Below are positions 26,145 to 36,222 of a stretch of DNA of 64,000 nt, in pieces. Position 1 is the stretch's first letter, and every line of letters starts with the position of its first letter. The stretch spans positions 7,154,026 through 7,218,025 of the forward strand of contig JAAHII010000001.1 of assembly GCA_010671905.1 (NCBI GenBank), in the 5' to 3' direction. Source of the stretch: Leptolyngbya sp. SIOISBB. GTDB taxonomy: Bacteria; Cyanobacteriota; Cyanobacteriia; Phormidesmidales; Phormidesmidaceae. The notes under the pieces are model-generated. The model was not told the origin of the DNA. It saw only the letters and a program-made list of their open reading frames with translations, and ran no database searches. The position numbers and the translations under genes were made by a program.

Positions 26145-29081
26145 TCATGTACTTTGAAGCAGCATAAAAATCAAGGCAGCTAAGCCGATGACGGTACCTA
26201 TGACTCTCTGAAGTATTAAACGTTCTTCTAGTGCTTGGCTTCTTTGAGCTAAAACGGCGTTCTTTAATGCTAATGCCTCATTCTTTTCGGCTAAAAACAG
26301 GGCGGCTTTTTTATCAGACTCCTGTTTCGCCTGCAGTGCGACTTGCTCTCCCTCTTTTGCTGCCTCCAACTCTGCCATCAGCGTCGGCGTCTGCACATCT
26401 CGCACATAGCGCACCAGGTAATCATGCACCAACTGGTAACGCTTCTCCGGTTCCTCGGGAATCTCGAATACCAAGCCCGACCCGCTCAAGATTTTCAGCA
26501 CCTGGTCGAGTTGCGCGAACTCAAAAGGCATTTCGAGTAGAGCGAGTTCATATTCCAGTTCTTCCCGCGTCTTGAGCGGACGGTAGAGACGCTGTTCGCG
26601 ATCTTCATCTGTCAGCAGGTAAAGAATAATCCAGGCGAGACACTCGTTGGGGGGGCCACAGTCACGAACGACGTAGGTGAGGTAGTCTTGCACCAGCTTT
26701 TCTTTCGGCATCTCACCGATCGCTTCGTACTGGTCCAGAGTGTTGATGTCTGCTCGCTGGAGCTGGGCACCCACTACCTGCAGTTCGATCGGGCGCACGT
26801 CACCTGTTTCGGCAGCCAGATCGTCGACCAGACGGTGGATTAGGTTATCGGGCAGGGGATATTGAGCCGCGCTGGTGAGCTGGCGGATCACTGCTTCTGC
26901 CGCTGTGGCGCTAAAGTTCGCGAGGGCATAGCGGACGTCTTTGCTCAGCAGATCCCAGTCGGGGCTAACGCGGTTGATGACGCGTTCTGCTTCGAGCAGG
27001 TGGTGTAGGTAGTCTTCTCGCAGGGACAGCACCACTTTGATGTTGGGCAGATCCAGGCACTGCTGCAGAAACTCGTAAAATTGGCGGCGATCTACGGGGT
27101 CGTCGCGGTCAAAAAAGAATTCCTCAAATTGGTCGAAAACGAGAACGTAGAAGTCGTTACGCTGGGTGCCAGAGCGGAGTTGTTGGATAAGGTCGGTGGG
27201 GGAGGGGGCAGGAGGCAGGGGCGAACGGCCATTCGCTCGTACGGAGTCAGTGAGGGCTTGAGCGATCGCGCTTGGCCAGTTGCCATAGGTTTGCACGAGG
27301 ATGGGCTGGGTGGTGCGACCATTGGGATAGAGGGTGCGCAAACGGGGTAGCAGTCCAGCGGTGAGGATCGAGCTTTTGCCCACACCGGAAGGGCCATGGA
27401 TGATGAGGATAGAGGTTTGATGGCTGTCTAGCCGATTGACCAGGGTTTCGACATCGTAGAGGCGACCAGAGGCGCGAATTTCTGCCGCCACGGCCGCTTG
27501 GGTAAGGCCGTCGGGTTGCTTAGGGCCGGTGCGCTGATGGGGCTGCACGGCTCCAGCCCCGATGAAGGCACGCAGGTTGAAGCGATAGGCGACTTGGCGC
27601 AGTTCTTGTTTGACTTCAAAAGCTTTGAGATAGTAATTCAGTTCAAAATAATGGTGAATCAACTCTTCCAGCACTTTGAGATGCAGGGTGAGATCGACTT
27701 CGGGGTCAGTTTTCAAGCGGGCAGTTTCCAGATACGCGATCGCTGCTTCCGGGGCATCCAGATGCATCTGCGCCTCGCCTTTGAGAAAGTGATACCAGCC
27801 CCGCTGGAAGCTGTGAGCAATTTTGAGGGCATTCGCGAGGTCGATATCTTCAGGATTTGCCTCTAGCGAGGCTTGGGCAGTTTCTAGGATGGCAAGGGCT
27901 TGATCAGCTTCACTTTGGGCGGTCAGCCAGTCCTCTTTAATGAGGGCGACTTCGGCCAAAAAGCCATGGTCCCGGGCCAGGCGAACGGGGTCAGCAGTTT
28001 CTCGATGCAGGCGAATGCCTTCATTGGCCAGGGTTTCGAGGGTGCTCCAATCGCGCTGCTTTTGTAGCACTTCGGCGAGGGCATGAATGAAGCGAGCTAA
28101 ATGAACGGTTTGCTCGCGATCGCGAAAATGCTCTAGCAGTTGTTCAAAATACTGCCGGGCCTGCCGCAGGGATTGGTCATACAGCACGCGCTGCACCACC
28201 GCGTTGCTGCGCCACCAAAATCCCAAGTGCAGCCACAGGACAGCGCGTTTATCAGCCGCCGTCAAGCTCTCTGCGCCATGTAGGGATGCGGCCTCTGCCT
28301 CTACCTGAGTCTGCCAAAAGGCCAAGCTACTTTCGTACAGGTCACGGGCCTGGCTCATTTCCAGGCGACTGTGGGCTTGGCGGCCCTGCAAAAAATCGAG
28401 GCTGGCTTGCAGACTCGGATCAGGCACCAAGTCATTGGCCATTAAGTCTTGCACCGCAAATTCTAGTTCGCTCCGCAGGGCATCACTGCCGTGGAGCCGA
28501 ATCGACGTGGTCGTGAGTTCGCGATCGCCGCCCCGTTCCAAAATGTTGAGAAAGAACTGATTGGTGCCGGCCTGGAGTGAGTACCAAAGCTCGGCGGGGG
28601 GCAGCCTGAATTGAATGGCCGAGGGCGCAAAGCTGCGAAAGTCGGTGGCGTGTTGGGCGAACTGCTGCTGCACTCGCTGATTCATCCACAGGACGATCGG
28701 CAATGGCAGCTCTTGACGAAAGCTATCGCGCACCCGGTTGGCTCCCTGCAGCACCGCTTTCAGATCGGATGCGGTGAGGTAGTCCAATCCCACTATCATC
28801 ACGGCTGGCGGGATGCGGCCTGCTAGTTGCTGGTGAATCGTTTCGCGCAAGCTCAGGAATTGCTTGGGCAGTTGAATCACCACGGCAAGTCCGGCTTGCA
28901 CCAGTTCGCGATTGATCAGCGTGCGGAGACGGCTGTAGTTACAAGTGGCTACAGCCAACGAAAACTCACTGCCGGACAGTTGCAAAAAGTTGCGCAACTC
29001 CGCCAGCTTATCTTGGTTGTACTGCAGCAGTTCCTCATCCGAGTGGGCTCGGCCTGCAGCGTTGCCTAGGTCTTCATCCAC
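26145..29081 (-). CDS. STAND-type NTPase with TPR-like middle and C-terminal membrane anchor
   Basis: The 978-residue protein starts at GTG 29081 and overlaps the upstream ATPase gene by 16 bases, so translation is coupled. Residues 1 to about 190 form an alpha/beta domain without a P-loop (LPIVLWMNQRVQQQFA). About 210-540 is helical and TPR-like. A STAND/AAA NTPase module follows: P-loop GPSGVGKSS near residue 568, Walker B VLVFDQFEEFFFD near 650, and sensor-like VVLSLREDYL. A winged-helix-like part, a Glu/Lys coiled coil (about 900-950) and one C-terminal transmembrane segment (VIGTVIGLAALIFMLL) end the protein. It resembles nSTAND1 proteins of cyanobacterial signalling or conflict systems. 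No CHAT, TIR, nuclease or other effector domain is recognisable. Confidence 0.8.
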   Translation of the reverse strand: MDEDLGNAAGRAHSDEELLQYNQDKLAELRNFLQLSGSEFSLAVATCNYSRLRTLINRELVQAGLAVVIQLPKQFLSLRETIHQQLAGRIPPAVMIVGLDYLTASDLKAVLQGANRVRDSFRQELPLPIVLWMNQRVQQQFAQHATDFRSFAPSAIQFRLPPAELWYSLQAGTNQFFLNILERGGDRELTTTSIRLHGSDALRSELEFAVQDLMANDLVPDPSLQASLDFLQGRQAHSRLEMSQARDLYESSLAFWQTQVEAEAASLHGAESLTAADKRAVLWLHLGFWWRSNAVVQRVLYDQSLRQARQYFEQLLEHFRDREQTVHLARFIHALAEVLQKQRDWSTLETLANEGIRLHRETADPVRLARDHGFLAEVALIKEDWLTAQSEADQALAILETAQASLEANPEDIDLANALKIAHSFQRGWYHFLKGEAQMHLDAPEAAIAYLETARLKTDPEVDLTLHLKVLEELIHHYFELNYYLKAFEVKQELRQVAYRFNLRAFIGAGAVQPHQRTGPKQPDGLTQAAVAAEIRASGRLYDVETLVNRLDSHQTSILIIHGPSGVGKSSILTAGLLPRLRTLYPNGRTTQPILVQTYGNWPSAIAQALTDSVRANGRSPLPPAPSPTDLIQQLRSGTQRNDFYVLVFDQFEEFFFDRDDPVDRRQFYEFLQQCLDLPNIKVVLSLREDYLHHLLEAERVINRVSPDWDLLSKDVRYALANFSATAAEAVIRQLTSAAQYPLPDNLIHRLVDDLAAETGDVRPIELQVVGAQLQRADINTLDQYEAIGEMPKEKLVQDYLTYVVRDCGPPNECLAWIILYLLTDEDREQRLYRPLKTREELEYELALLEMPFEFAQLDQVLKILSGSGLVFEIPEEPEKRYQLVHDYLVRYVRDVQTPTLMAELEAAKEGEQVALQAKQESDKKAALFLAEKNEALALKNAVLAQRSQALEERLILQRVIGTVIGLAALIFMLLQST

Positions 29082-30367
29082 TGTTGATAGGCCTCGGTTT
29101 CCGCTAACACGGGGTTGATATCAACCCAACGCCCGCGCTCATCCCGATACTCATACAAAAAGAGCTTCCGTAACAAACTATTGTAGTCATCGTTGCCCTG
29201 CAGAGTACGGGCCTTGACGGCCTGAAAAATCAGCTGCCATTCTTGGTTGTCAATGATGGCCAGCAAATCGTTGCGCTCATCGCGAATCACTTGCTCTAAG
29301 ACCGCTCGCGAAATGGGTGGCTGTTGCTTGCGCAGACAGCCATAAATAAAGCGCAGCACCCCCCGCACGTGGCCACCACTGATCAGGCACAGTCGATCTA
29401 AAGTGGCGGGTGCGTCAAAAATCTCGGGAATTTGCTGCAGGCGATCGCGCTCCGACAAATCTGGAAAAGCACGTGCCATGACCATTTGCCGCAGCTTGGC
29501 CAAACTCGTTTCATTCAGTTGACCGGTGATGTCTTTCACTGGCACCATTGTCAGCACCGAAGGCCGCACCCCAAACCGATTCATCAAAATCGGTAGCTCA
29601 TCGGAAAAGGCCAGCATGAGGGGAATGGTGTAGATTACATGGCAGCTCAACCGCTTCAACTGTTCACCGCGATCGACAAAGAGATATTCGGGCTGCGATC
29701 GCCCGCCCGACTTGGGATTGGGCAGCACGCGATCGAGATTATCGACAATGGCCACTAAACCCGCCTGACCCCGTTTCTTGAGTTCGGCGATCGCAGGGTC
29801 GAGCAGTTCTTGATTAATAGCATCCAAAATATTTTTGGTGCGCGGCTCTAAGTACTGATGCAGTTGTGTCCGCAGGTCCATACTTTCTTTGGATTGGGCC
29901 GTGATTTGCGCAATGCCCACCGACAGGCTCACATCAGAAATCTCGATGGGCATCTGCAGCGTATCGGTAATGCTTTGAAATAACCGCTGAAAGTAGCTCG
30001 GTTTCAGAGTGATCCCCGCCTGCTCTAAGCTGGCACTGATTTGTCGGGCCACTGCCAATAAAATATCCGTCACTTCCACATCTGACATCTCCAAATCATT
30101 GTCAGATAAGAAATAGACCACGTGAAATCCAGCCGCTTCTAACTGTTCCCGCAGGCGCAACAGTTCCGTTGATTTGCCCGACCCAATATGCCCCGTCAAG
30201 AGCTGTGTCGTGGCATCGTCTGGCGATAGATACACAATCGTACGGGCCAGTTCTTCGACAATGTCGCCCCCCCGCACATCCGAAAAGTCAATGTAATAAC
30301 GCGAATCTTGAATCGGTCGACTCGGATTTGACGCTTGGTAAAAGTTTTGCAGAACCTTGGGGTCCAT
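29066..30367 (-). CDS. AAA/P-loop ATPase, partner of the STAND protein
   Basis: The 433-residue protein has a P-loop GHIGSGKST at residues 59-67 and a Walker B-like LVAIVDNLD at 204-212. The intervening region (VVYFLSDND, DILLAVARQI) and the helical C-terminal half (LISGGHVRGVLRFIYGC) fit a KAP/STAND-like regulatory ATPase with a winged-helix tail. It is the first gene of a two-gene unit; its stop lies inside the start region of the 978-residue STAND gene. Promoter elements are not obvious. It most likely acts together with its partner as a sensor or switch. Confidence 0.8.
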   Translation of the reverse strand: MDPKVLQNFYQASNPSRPIQDSRYYIDFSDVRGGDIVEELARTIVYLSPDDATTQLLTGHIGSGKSTELLRLREQLEAAGFHVVYFLSDNDLEMSDVEVTDILLAVARQISASLEQAGITLKPSYFQRLFQSITDTLQMPIEISDVSLSVGIAQITAQSKESMDLRTQLHQYLEPRTKNILDAINQELLDPAIAELKKRGQAGLVAIVDNLDRVLPNPKSGGRSQPEYLFVDRGEQLKRLSCHVIYTIPLMLAFSDELPILMNRFGVRPSVLTMVPVKDITGQLNETSLAKLRQMVMARAFPDLSERDRLQQIPEIFDAPATLDRLCLISGGHVRGVLRFIYGCLRKQQPPISRAVLEQVIRDERNDLLAIIDNQEWQLIFQAVKARTLQGNDDYNSLLRKLFLYEYRDERGRWVDINPVLAETEAYQQWMKT

Positions 30368-30989
30368 CGCGATCGCACTTTCCTGACGGCACGCCCTTTA
30401 TAGCACGTCCATCAGGTTCACTATTTCTCAGGAAAAGCGCTTTAGTTGTGGCGATCGCCACGACTAAAGGGCAACTGTTAATGATAGAAAATCAACGACT
30501 GCAACCGACAAGGGCTGAGGCCCTTTAAGGGATGCGCTTGAAAATAAAGTACCAGTAGCACGAGTTTCGACTCCGCTCAACCTACGCATTCCGAGAGTTG
30601 AGCGGAGTCGAAACCGGATTTGCCGGTGCGTTATTTGGGCGCGGTTCCCTAACTCAATAGATAGACCGAAATAAACGTAGCCCTGCTAAGTAGTCAGAAA
30701 TTTGGAATGCGCTTGACGATGGGTTGCAAAGAGTGTTGTTGCATGAATCTCCAGAAGATCGGATTGCCCTGGAGTACTCCTCATGATTAGTCATCTACCC
30801 AAACCGTATCGGGCGGGGTTTGCCGCCTGAGGTCACTCATGTGATCGGCAAAGAAAACACGCAACGATGAGAACGGACGAATGGGATTGTCCGACAACAG
30901 ACCGGACGATAGCACCGCCGCCAGCATAAATTGGTCAAATTGTCTGAAACTGCTTTCTACTCTGGCTAGATAACAGTTTCAAACCGAGG
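30368..30989. other. intergenic region upstream of the ATPase pair
   Basis: This 620-base gap has no convincing gene. It contains the 18-bp inverted repeat at 30564-30614 and the probable promoter of the ATPase-STAND unit close to 30368. Confidence 0.5.
30564..30614. repeat. perfect 18-bp inverted repeat
   Basis: GTTTCGACTCCGCTCAAC at 30564-30581 and its exact reverse complement at 30597-30614 are separated by 15 bases. This is a widespread intergenic palindrome in bacteria and is probably a mobile or structural repeat, not a gene-specific site. Confidence 0.85.
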
Positions 30990-32702
30990 TTAATGATGCG
31001 AAATCGCCCCCCATCTCCAGCCCTGTCCTGGCGTGAGCTCTAAGACTTGCTGGTGGAATTTTCGTAAAGAAGGCCGATGGCCGACGCTGATAAAGGTGGT
31101 TTGAGTCGCTTGCAGGGCGCTGTAGAGGCGCGTTTCGTTGTCGAGGTCGAGGGCGCTGGTGGCTTCATCGAGCAGCGCATAGCGGGGTGCTTGCAGCAGC
31201 AGGCGAGCGAAGGCAAGGCGCTGTTGTTCCCCTGGGGAAAGGGTAAACATGTCATCCTGGCCGCCATCTAAGCCGCCCCAGCGATCGCATAACTCGGCCA
31301 AATTCACCTGGGCCAGCACTGCGGCTAAATCAGCGTCGGTAGGGGGCGCTGAGGTCGTTGATGGTGGGTAGAGGAGCTGGTCTCGCAGGGTGCCCCGAAT
31401 CAGGTAAGGCTGCTGCGGCAAAAACATCAGGTGGCTGGCGTCAGGGGTGGTCAGGGTGCCGGCACCAACTTGCCACAGGCCCGCGATCGCCCGCAGCAGC
31501 GAACTTTTGCCCACGCCACTCGCGCCCATAATGAGCAAATTTTGTTGGGCCGCGATCGTGACCGATAGCTCCTGCACCAGGGTCGTTTGACCGTCTGGGG
31601 TTTGCACCGTGAGCTGATCGAGCGCAATGATGTCACCCGGCTGCCGCTGAATCTGGGGGGCCGTGGCCGGGATCGCGGGTTGCGTGAGGGCATGGTCGAG
31701 CTGACCTAAGCGCTGGGTGGCCGCGGCCAGGTTGGTGAGCTGCTGCATTTGCAGCACAATCAGCGCCAGGGCTCCCAGCATTAGACTAAAAGCGGCCCCC
31801 GCCTGGGTGACGTCACCAATTTCCAGCTCTCCGGCAAACAGGCGCGGCGCGAGAATCAGCCCGGGAATCACAAAGGTGGCGTAGCGATAGTGAGTTTGAA
31901 ACAGGTTGAGCCCTAACTGCCACCGAATCAGGCGCTGAAAGTTGTGGAAGGCCCGCAGAAATTGTCCCCAGCTTTGACGCAGTTCGGGGGCTTCACCGCG
32001 ATAGAGGGCGATCGCTTCGGCATGTTCGCGAATGTGGGCCAGCCCAAAGCGAAAGTCGGCCTCTTGCCGCAACTGCTCAAAGTTAATGCCCACCAACCGG
32101 CGACCAAAGAACAGGGTGGCGATCGCGGTTCCCGCAATCGAGTACACCACTAAAAACGCCATCAGCGGTGGCGAAATCGCCCAGAGCACCCCAGCGATAC
32201 CTAACAGTTGAAAAATGGACTCCAGGCCAATCATCCAAAACTTAAGGGAATCTTGGGTCAGGGTGCGAATGTCGGCCTCGATGCGCTGATCGGGATTATC
32301 TAATCGGCCCTGGAGGCGCAGCTGATAGAACTGGGTCCCGTCGAGATAGCGATGGAGATAGCGCCGCGTTAACCACTCGCGCCAATACAGCCCTAACTTG
32401 GCGGCAAGGTAACCGGCCAGGGAGGCAAAGGGCACTCCGACCACCAAGGTGCCGAGAAAAATCAGGATCGCCTGCACAAAGCGATCGCCATCCTGAGCCG
32501 CTAGGGCCGACGTGACTTCCCCACCAAAAATCAGAAACAGCACCTGCAGCGCCGTGCGGATCAGCAGCACCAGCACCAGCACTGCCATTAAGCTCCAAGC
32601 GCCCCACTTTTCCCGAGAGACCCAGTAGGGCCACAGCACGGGCCAAATGTGTTGCCAGCGGTGACGATCTAGCCAGTTGGGGGCCTCAAACATTAGCGTC
32701 AT
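30990..32702 (-). CDS. ABC exporter, ABCD/SbmA-like membrane domain fused to ATPase (second subunit)
   Basis: The 570-residue protein joins an ABC_membrane_2-type transmembrane domain (about residues 30-330, with the signature NPDQRIEADIRTLT after TM2) to a nucleotide-binding domain: Walker A GASGVGKSS near 394, signature SPGEQQR, Walker B and D-loop LLDEATSALD. Relatives include YddA and the peroxisomal ABCD transporters. Its start overlaps the end of the homologous upstream gene by 17 bases, so the two products are likely made together and may pair as a heterodimer. The substrate is unknown. All ATPase motifs look intact. Confidence 0.88.
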   Translation of the reverse strand: MTLMFEAPNWLDRHRWQHIWPVLWPYWVSREKWGAWSLMAVLVLVLLIRTALQVLFLIFGGEVTSALAAQDGDRFVQAILIFLGTLVVGVPFASLAGYLAAKLGLYWREWLTRRYLHRYLDGTQFYQLRLQGRLDNPDQRIEADIRTLTQDSLKFWMIGLESIFQLLGIAGVLWAISPPLMAFLVVYSIAGTAIATLFFGRRLVGINFEQLRQEADFRFGLAHIREHAEAIALYRGEAPELRQSWGQFLRAFHNFQRLIRWQLGLNLFQTHYRYATFVIPGLILAPRLFAGELEIGDVTQAGAAFSLMLGALALIVLQMQQLTNLAAATQRLGQLDHALTQPAIPATAPQIQRQPGDIIALDQLTVQTPDGQTTLVQELSVTIAAQQNLLIMGASGVGKSSLLRAIAGLWQVGAGTLTTPDASHLMFLPQQPYLIRGTLRDQLLYPPSTTSAPPTDADLAAVLAQVNLAELCDRWGGLDGGQDDMFTLSPGEQQRLAFARLLLQAPRYALLDEATSALDLDNETRLYSALQATQTTFISVGHRPSLRKFHQQVLELTPGQGWRWGAISHH

Positions 32703-34431
32703 CCGGCTGGACCTGCAACGTCCAAGTGCGATCCGGTCGCAGGGTCAGGATCTGCGTATGATAGGGCCGCAAGCTCTCACGATGGCCCACACTCACAGCG
32801 GTGATTCCCGCTGCCTGGAGCTGTTGATACAGGGCCTGCTCTTGCTCTAGGGTGACGGCACTGGTGGCCTCATCCAAAATCACGTAGGGCGGGCGTTGGA
32901 GTAATACTCGGGCCAAACTCAGCCGCTGCTGCTCCCCCAGTGACAGCCGTTGTGACCAGTCGGCCTCGGTATCGAGGGGCACCTGGGCGAGCTGCGGCAG
33001 GCCCACTTGCTCTAGCACCTGCACTAATGAGGCGTCAGCGGCGATCGCTTCCCCTTGGGGATAAAGGAGTTGTTGCTGCAGGGTGCCTAAGGGCAAATAG
33101 GGCTGCTGCGGCACAAACAGGGTGTTGGGCGGCGCGGTCAGACGGCCCTGGCCAGTGGTCCACAAACCCGCCAAGGTCTTCATGAGGGAACTTTTACCGA
33201 CGCCGCTCGGCCCGGTCACCAGCAGACTCTGGCCGGGCGCAATCGTCAGCGACAGGTGCTCACAGAGGGAGCGCTGACCGTCGGGGGTGGCAATGGTCAG
33301 ATCTTGCACTCCCAGCATTAAGCCAGCTTGCCTTACGATCGCGCCGTCGCCCTGACCTGGCATGGTTTGCAACGACTGGGCCAGGGTGCCCAAGCGGCTG
33401 ATGCTGGCGGCTAGCGTAGTCAGTTGTTCAAACTGTACGACGATGAGACTGAGGGATAGCCAGATGCGATCGAAGGCCGCCTGCGACTGGACGATCGCCC
33501 CCACTTCTAACTGACCCGCCAGAATACTCGGGGCCAGAATCAGACTCGGCAAAATGAAGGTGAGATACTGATAGCTATTTTGAAAAAAGTCCAGTCCCAA
33601 TTGCCAGCGAATCAGCCGATTAAAGTTGGTCACCACCCCGGCAAAAAATTGATTGAGTGCCGCTGCCTCGGCGGGCTGACCGCGATAAAAGGCGATTGAT
33701 TCAGCATGCTCGCGCACGTTGATCAAGCCAAAACGAAAATTTGCTTCGCGCTTGAGCTGCTCGGCATTAATGCGGGTGAGGCGGGGGCCGAAAATCAGGG
33801 TGGCGATCGCCGTTCCCACCAGGGCGTAGGCCAGCAAAAAGCCGGTCAGGGTCGTGGAGATGATCCATAAAACGCCGATGAACCCGACCAACTGCACGGC
33901 TGATTCCAGCGCCATGACGCCGACTAGCACTAAGGTTTGGGTGACTTGCCGAATATCTTCGGACAGGCGTTGATCGGGGTTATCGATAGGCACGATATTC
34001 CGCAGGGGTAGCTTCGCCATCGCGGCAGGTAACGTGAGCCGGTAATAGGCGCGATCGTGCAGGTAGTGTTCTAAAAATTGGCGTGTCAACCCCTGTCGCC
34101 ACCGCAAACCGACGGTATCTCGGATAAAGGCGACCAAAGAGAGCAACAGGGCACTCGCCAGCAGAATTCCCACAAACGTGAAGAGGGCGCGTTGAAAGCG
34201 CTCCGCATCACGAGCCGCTAAAGCGGAAATGAATTCGCCGCGCTGAATACTTTCCCAAACGAGGAACCCGCCGCTGGCGATCGACAGCACCCCCAGGAGC
34301 GCCAACAGTCCACCTAATCGCCAGGTTTGCAGCAGCGGCCAAGACGTGCGTAATAGGAGCCAGAGCTGCGCCCGTAAACCGACAGCGGCAGCAGGTGACG
34401 ATGAGGTCATTCGATGACTTTTCAAAAACAA
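32686..34431 (-). CDS. ABC exporter, ABCD/SbmA-like membrane domain fused to ATPase (first subunit)
   Basis: This 581-residue paralogue of the following gene has the same layout: membrane domain with NPDQRLSEDIRQVTQ, Walker A GPSGVGKSS near residue 407, signature SLGEQQR, Walker B VILDEATSA. The D-loop is SAVT where most ABC proteins have SALD, so this half may be partly degenerate. It is divergent from devB (34700), leaving a 268-base shared promoter region. Together the two genes suggest a heterodimeric exporter with one altered ATP site. Confidence 0.87.
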   Translation of the reverse strand: MFLKSHRMTSSSPAAAVGLRAQLWLLLRTSWPLLQTWRLGGLLALLGVLSIASGGFLVWESIQRGEFISALAARDAERFQRALFTFVGILLASALLLSLVAFIRDTVGLRWRQGLTRQFLEHYLHDRAYYRLTLPAAMAKLPLRNIVPIDNPDQRLSEDIRQVTQTLVLVGVMALESAVQLVGFIGVLWIISTTLTGFLLAYALVGTAIATLIFGPRLTRINAEQLKREANFRFGLINVREHAESIAFYRGQPAEAAALNQFFAGVVTNFNRLIRWQLGLDFFQNSYQYLTFILPSLILAPSILAGQLEVGAIVQSQAAFDRIWLSLSLIVVQFEQLTTLAASISRLGTLAQSLQTMPGQGDGAIVRQAGLMLGVQDLTIATPDGQRSLCEHLSLTIAPGQSLLVTGPSGVGKSSLMKTLAGLWTTGQGRLTAPPNTLFVPQQPYLPLGTLQQQLLYPQGEAIAADASLVQVLEQVGLPQLAQVPLDTEADWSQRLSLGEQQRLSLARVLLQRPPYVILDEATSAVTLEQEQALYQQLQAAGITAVSVGHRESLRPYHTQILTLRPDRTWTLQVQPDDANV

Positions 34432-34699
34432 GGCTTCCTAAATAGGAATCAGTCTCATAATATACAGGGTATTTGCTGGGAAAATAGATTTTCCTAGAGA
34501 ATTTGGACCTGCTCAACTAAAGGGAAAGTCAGGGGCGATCGCCTCCTTTGCGGACCTGTGCCGGGAGTGATCACCCTTAACTTCTCGGGTTGCCAGGAGG
34601 ATTGGCCTCAGCCTAACTGGTGGCGGACAGCGAAATTATTCGATGATTCAGTCCAGTCGATTTGGCTCAATCGTTTGAACGGAGTGCAGTTTACGGCTA

Positions 34700-35905
34700 A
34701 TGATAGTGTTTCCTACCAAGAAGCTCGCTAACTTTAGGAGCCGCCATGGGCGTTGGCTATTGGGCATCGTCCTCACCTGTTCCGGGTGTGCGGCCTTCTC
34801 CCAGGCAGAGACCACCCCCGAAGTCGTCGCCCCGCCAGCCCCACCGGCAAATGTGGCAGTGGCCAATCGCGTCGTCGCTCTAGGACGGTTGGTGCCCAAA
34901 GGTGAAGTGATTCAGCTTTCAGTACCCAATGCAGCAGACAGTCGGGTCAACCAGATCTTGGTGGCCGAAGGGGATTTTGTGGAAGCGGGGCAGGTGATTG
35001 CCATTCTGCAAGGCTATGAACGCCGCCAGCGGGATTTAGAAGAGGCGGAAAAAACGGTGGGCGTTTACCAGGCAAAGCTGAATCAGATGCGGGCTGGGGA
35101 TGCCAAGACGGCGGAAATCGCCGCTCAGCGAGAAGCCATTGAGGCGCTCGAAGTTCAGCAGCGCCATGAGATCGAGGAACGGGCGGCGGCGATCGCTCGG
35201 GCCGAGGCGGCCCTGAGTCAGGCGGCCGTCACCTATCAGCGGAATCAAGACCTGGTCGCGGCCGGAGCCATCAGCCAGCAAGTGCTCGATGAGTCTCAAG
35301 AAGCGCTGGATGTGGCTCGCGCCACGTTAGCCGAGCGGCAGGCGCAGCTCCAGAACAGCCAGCAAACCCGCACCGAGCAGATTGAACGGGAACGCGCCAC
35401 CCTCGCCACTTTGCAGGAGGTGCGTCCAGTAGATGTGCAGGTGGCCCAAGCCGAGCTAGAGCGGGCGCAGCAGCGGCGGGCCGACTTAGCCGATACCCAG
35501 GTGCGGGTGCCGGTGGCGGGGCAGATTTTGCGCCTGAATACCCGTGTCGGTGAGCGGGTCAACACCGAGGAAGGCATTGCGGAGCTGGGGCAAACTAACG
35601 CAATGCAGGCGATCGCTGAGGTTTATGAAACCGATATTCTCAAAGTCAAGGTGGGTCAACCGGCGACCATCACTAGCGAATACGGCGGCTTTACGGGCAT
35701 CCTGCGCGGTCAGGTCGAACATGTGGGTCTGCAAATTGGCACACGCAGCCTGGCAGACGGCTCGACCAATCCCACCACCGACGAAAACCAACGGGTGGTG
35801 GAAGTTCACATCCGCGTTCATCCTGAGGACAGCCCCCAGGTCGCTAGCCTGACGAACATGCAGGTGCGGATTGAGATCAATACCCGCGCCCCGGAGACAC
35901 CATGA
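34700..35905 (+). CDS. devB: DevB-like membrane fusion protein
   Basis: The 401-residue HlyD-family periplasmic adaptor has an N-terminal hydrophobic segment (WLLGIVLTCSGCAAF), a biotinyl-lipoyl-like half (VAEGDFVEAGQVIAIL), a long Glu/Gln-rich coiled coil (about residues 110-260), the second lipoyl half (RVPVAGQILRLNTRVGERV), and a beta-barrel region (VGQPATITSEYGGFTG). DevB links the DevC/DevA inner-membrane ABC pump to TolC (HgdD) and in heterocyst-formers exports glycolipid; related sets in other cyanobacteria export other molecules. The stop overlaps the devC start as ATGA at 35902-35905. Confidence 0.9.
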   Translation: MIVFPTKKLANFRSRHGRWLLGIVLTCSGCAAFSQAETTPEVVAPPAPPANVAVANRVVALGRLVPKGEVIQLSVPNAADSRVNQILVAEGDFVEAGQVIAILQGYERRQRDLEEAEKTVGVYQAKLNQMRAGDAKTAEIAAQREAIEALEVQQRHEIEERAAAIARAEAALSQAAVTYQRNQDLVAAGAISQQVLDESQEALDVARATLAERQAQLQNSQQTRTEQIERERATLATLQEVRPVDVQVAQAELERAQQRRADLADTQVRVPVAGQILRLNTRVGERVNTEEGIAELGQTNAMQAIAEVYETDILKVKVGQPATITSEYGGFTGILRGQVEHVGLQIGTRSLADGSTNPTTDENQRVVEVHIRVHPEDSPQVASLTNMQVRIEINTRAPETP

Positions 35906-36222
35906 AGCGAGGTAAAGGGCGGCGATCGCTGCGGATTTGGTGGCAGACCCACAAGCCTTTAGGATGGGCGCAACTAAGCCATCGCAAAATTCGGCTGCTG
36001 GTGGCCATCATTGGCGTGGCGTTTGCCAATATTTTGATCTTTACCCAGTTGGGGTTGCGGGCCATGCTGTTTGATGGGGTGACGCTGTTGCCCGATCATC
36101 TGCAAGGCGACCTGTTCCTGGTTTCGGCCTATGCCCCCAATATTGATCTGGGCACGTTTCCCAAAATCTATCTCTATCAGGCCGACGCGGTGGATGGCGT
36201 GGCGATCGCCAGTCCGCTCTAC

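Noticed and set aside
30564-30614. Inverted repeat as an operator for the ATPase-STAND pair
   Set aside because: This palindrome is a common dispersed intergenic repeat and is about 200 bases from the start.
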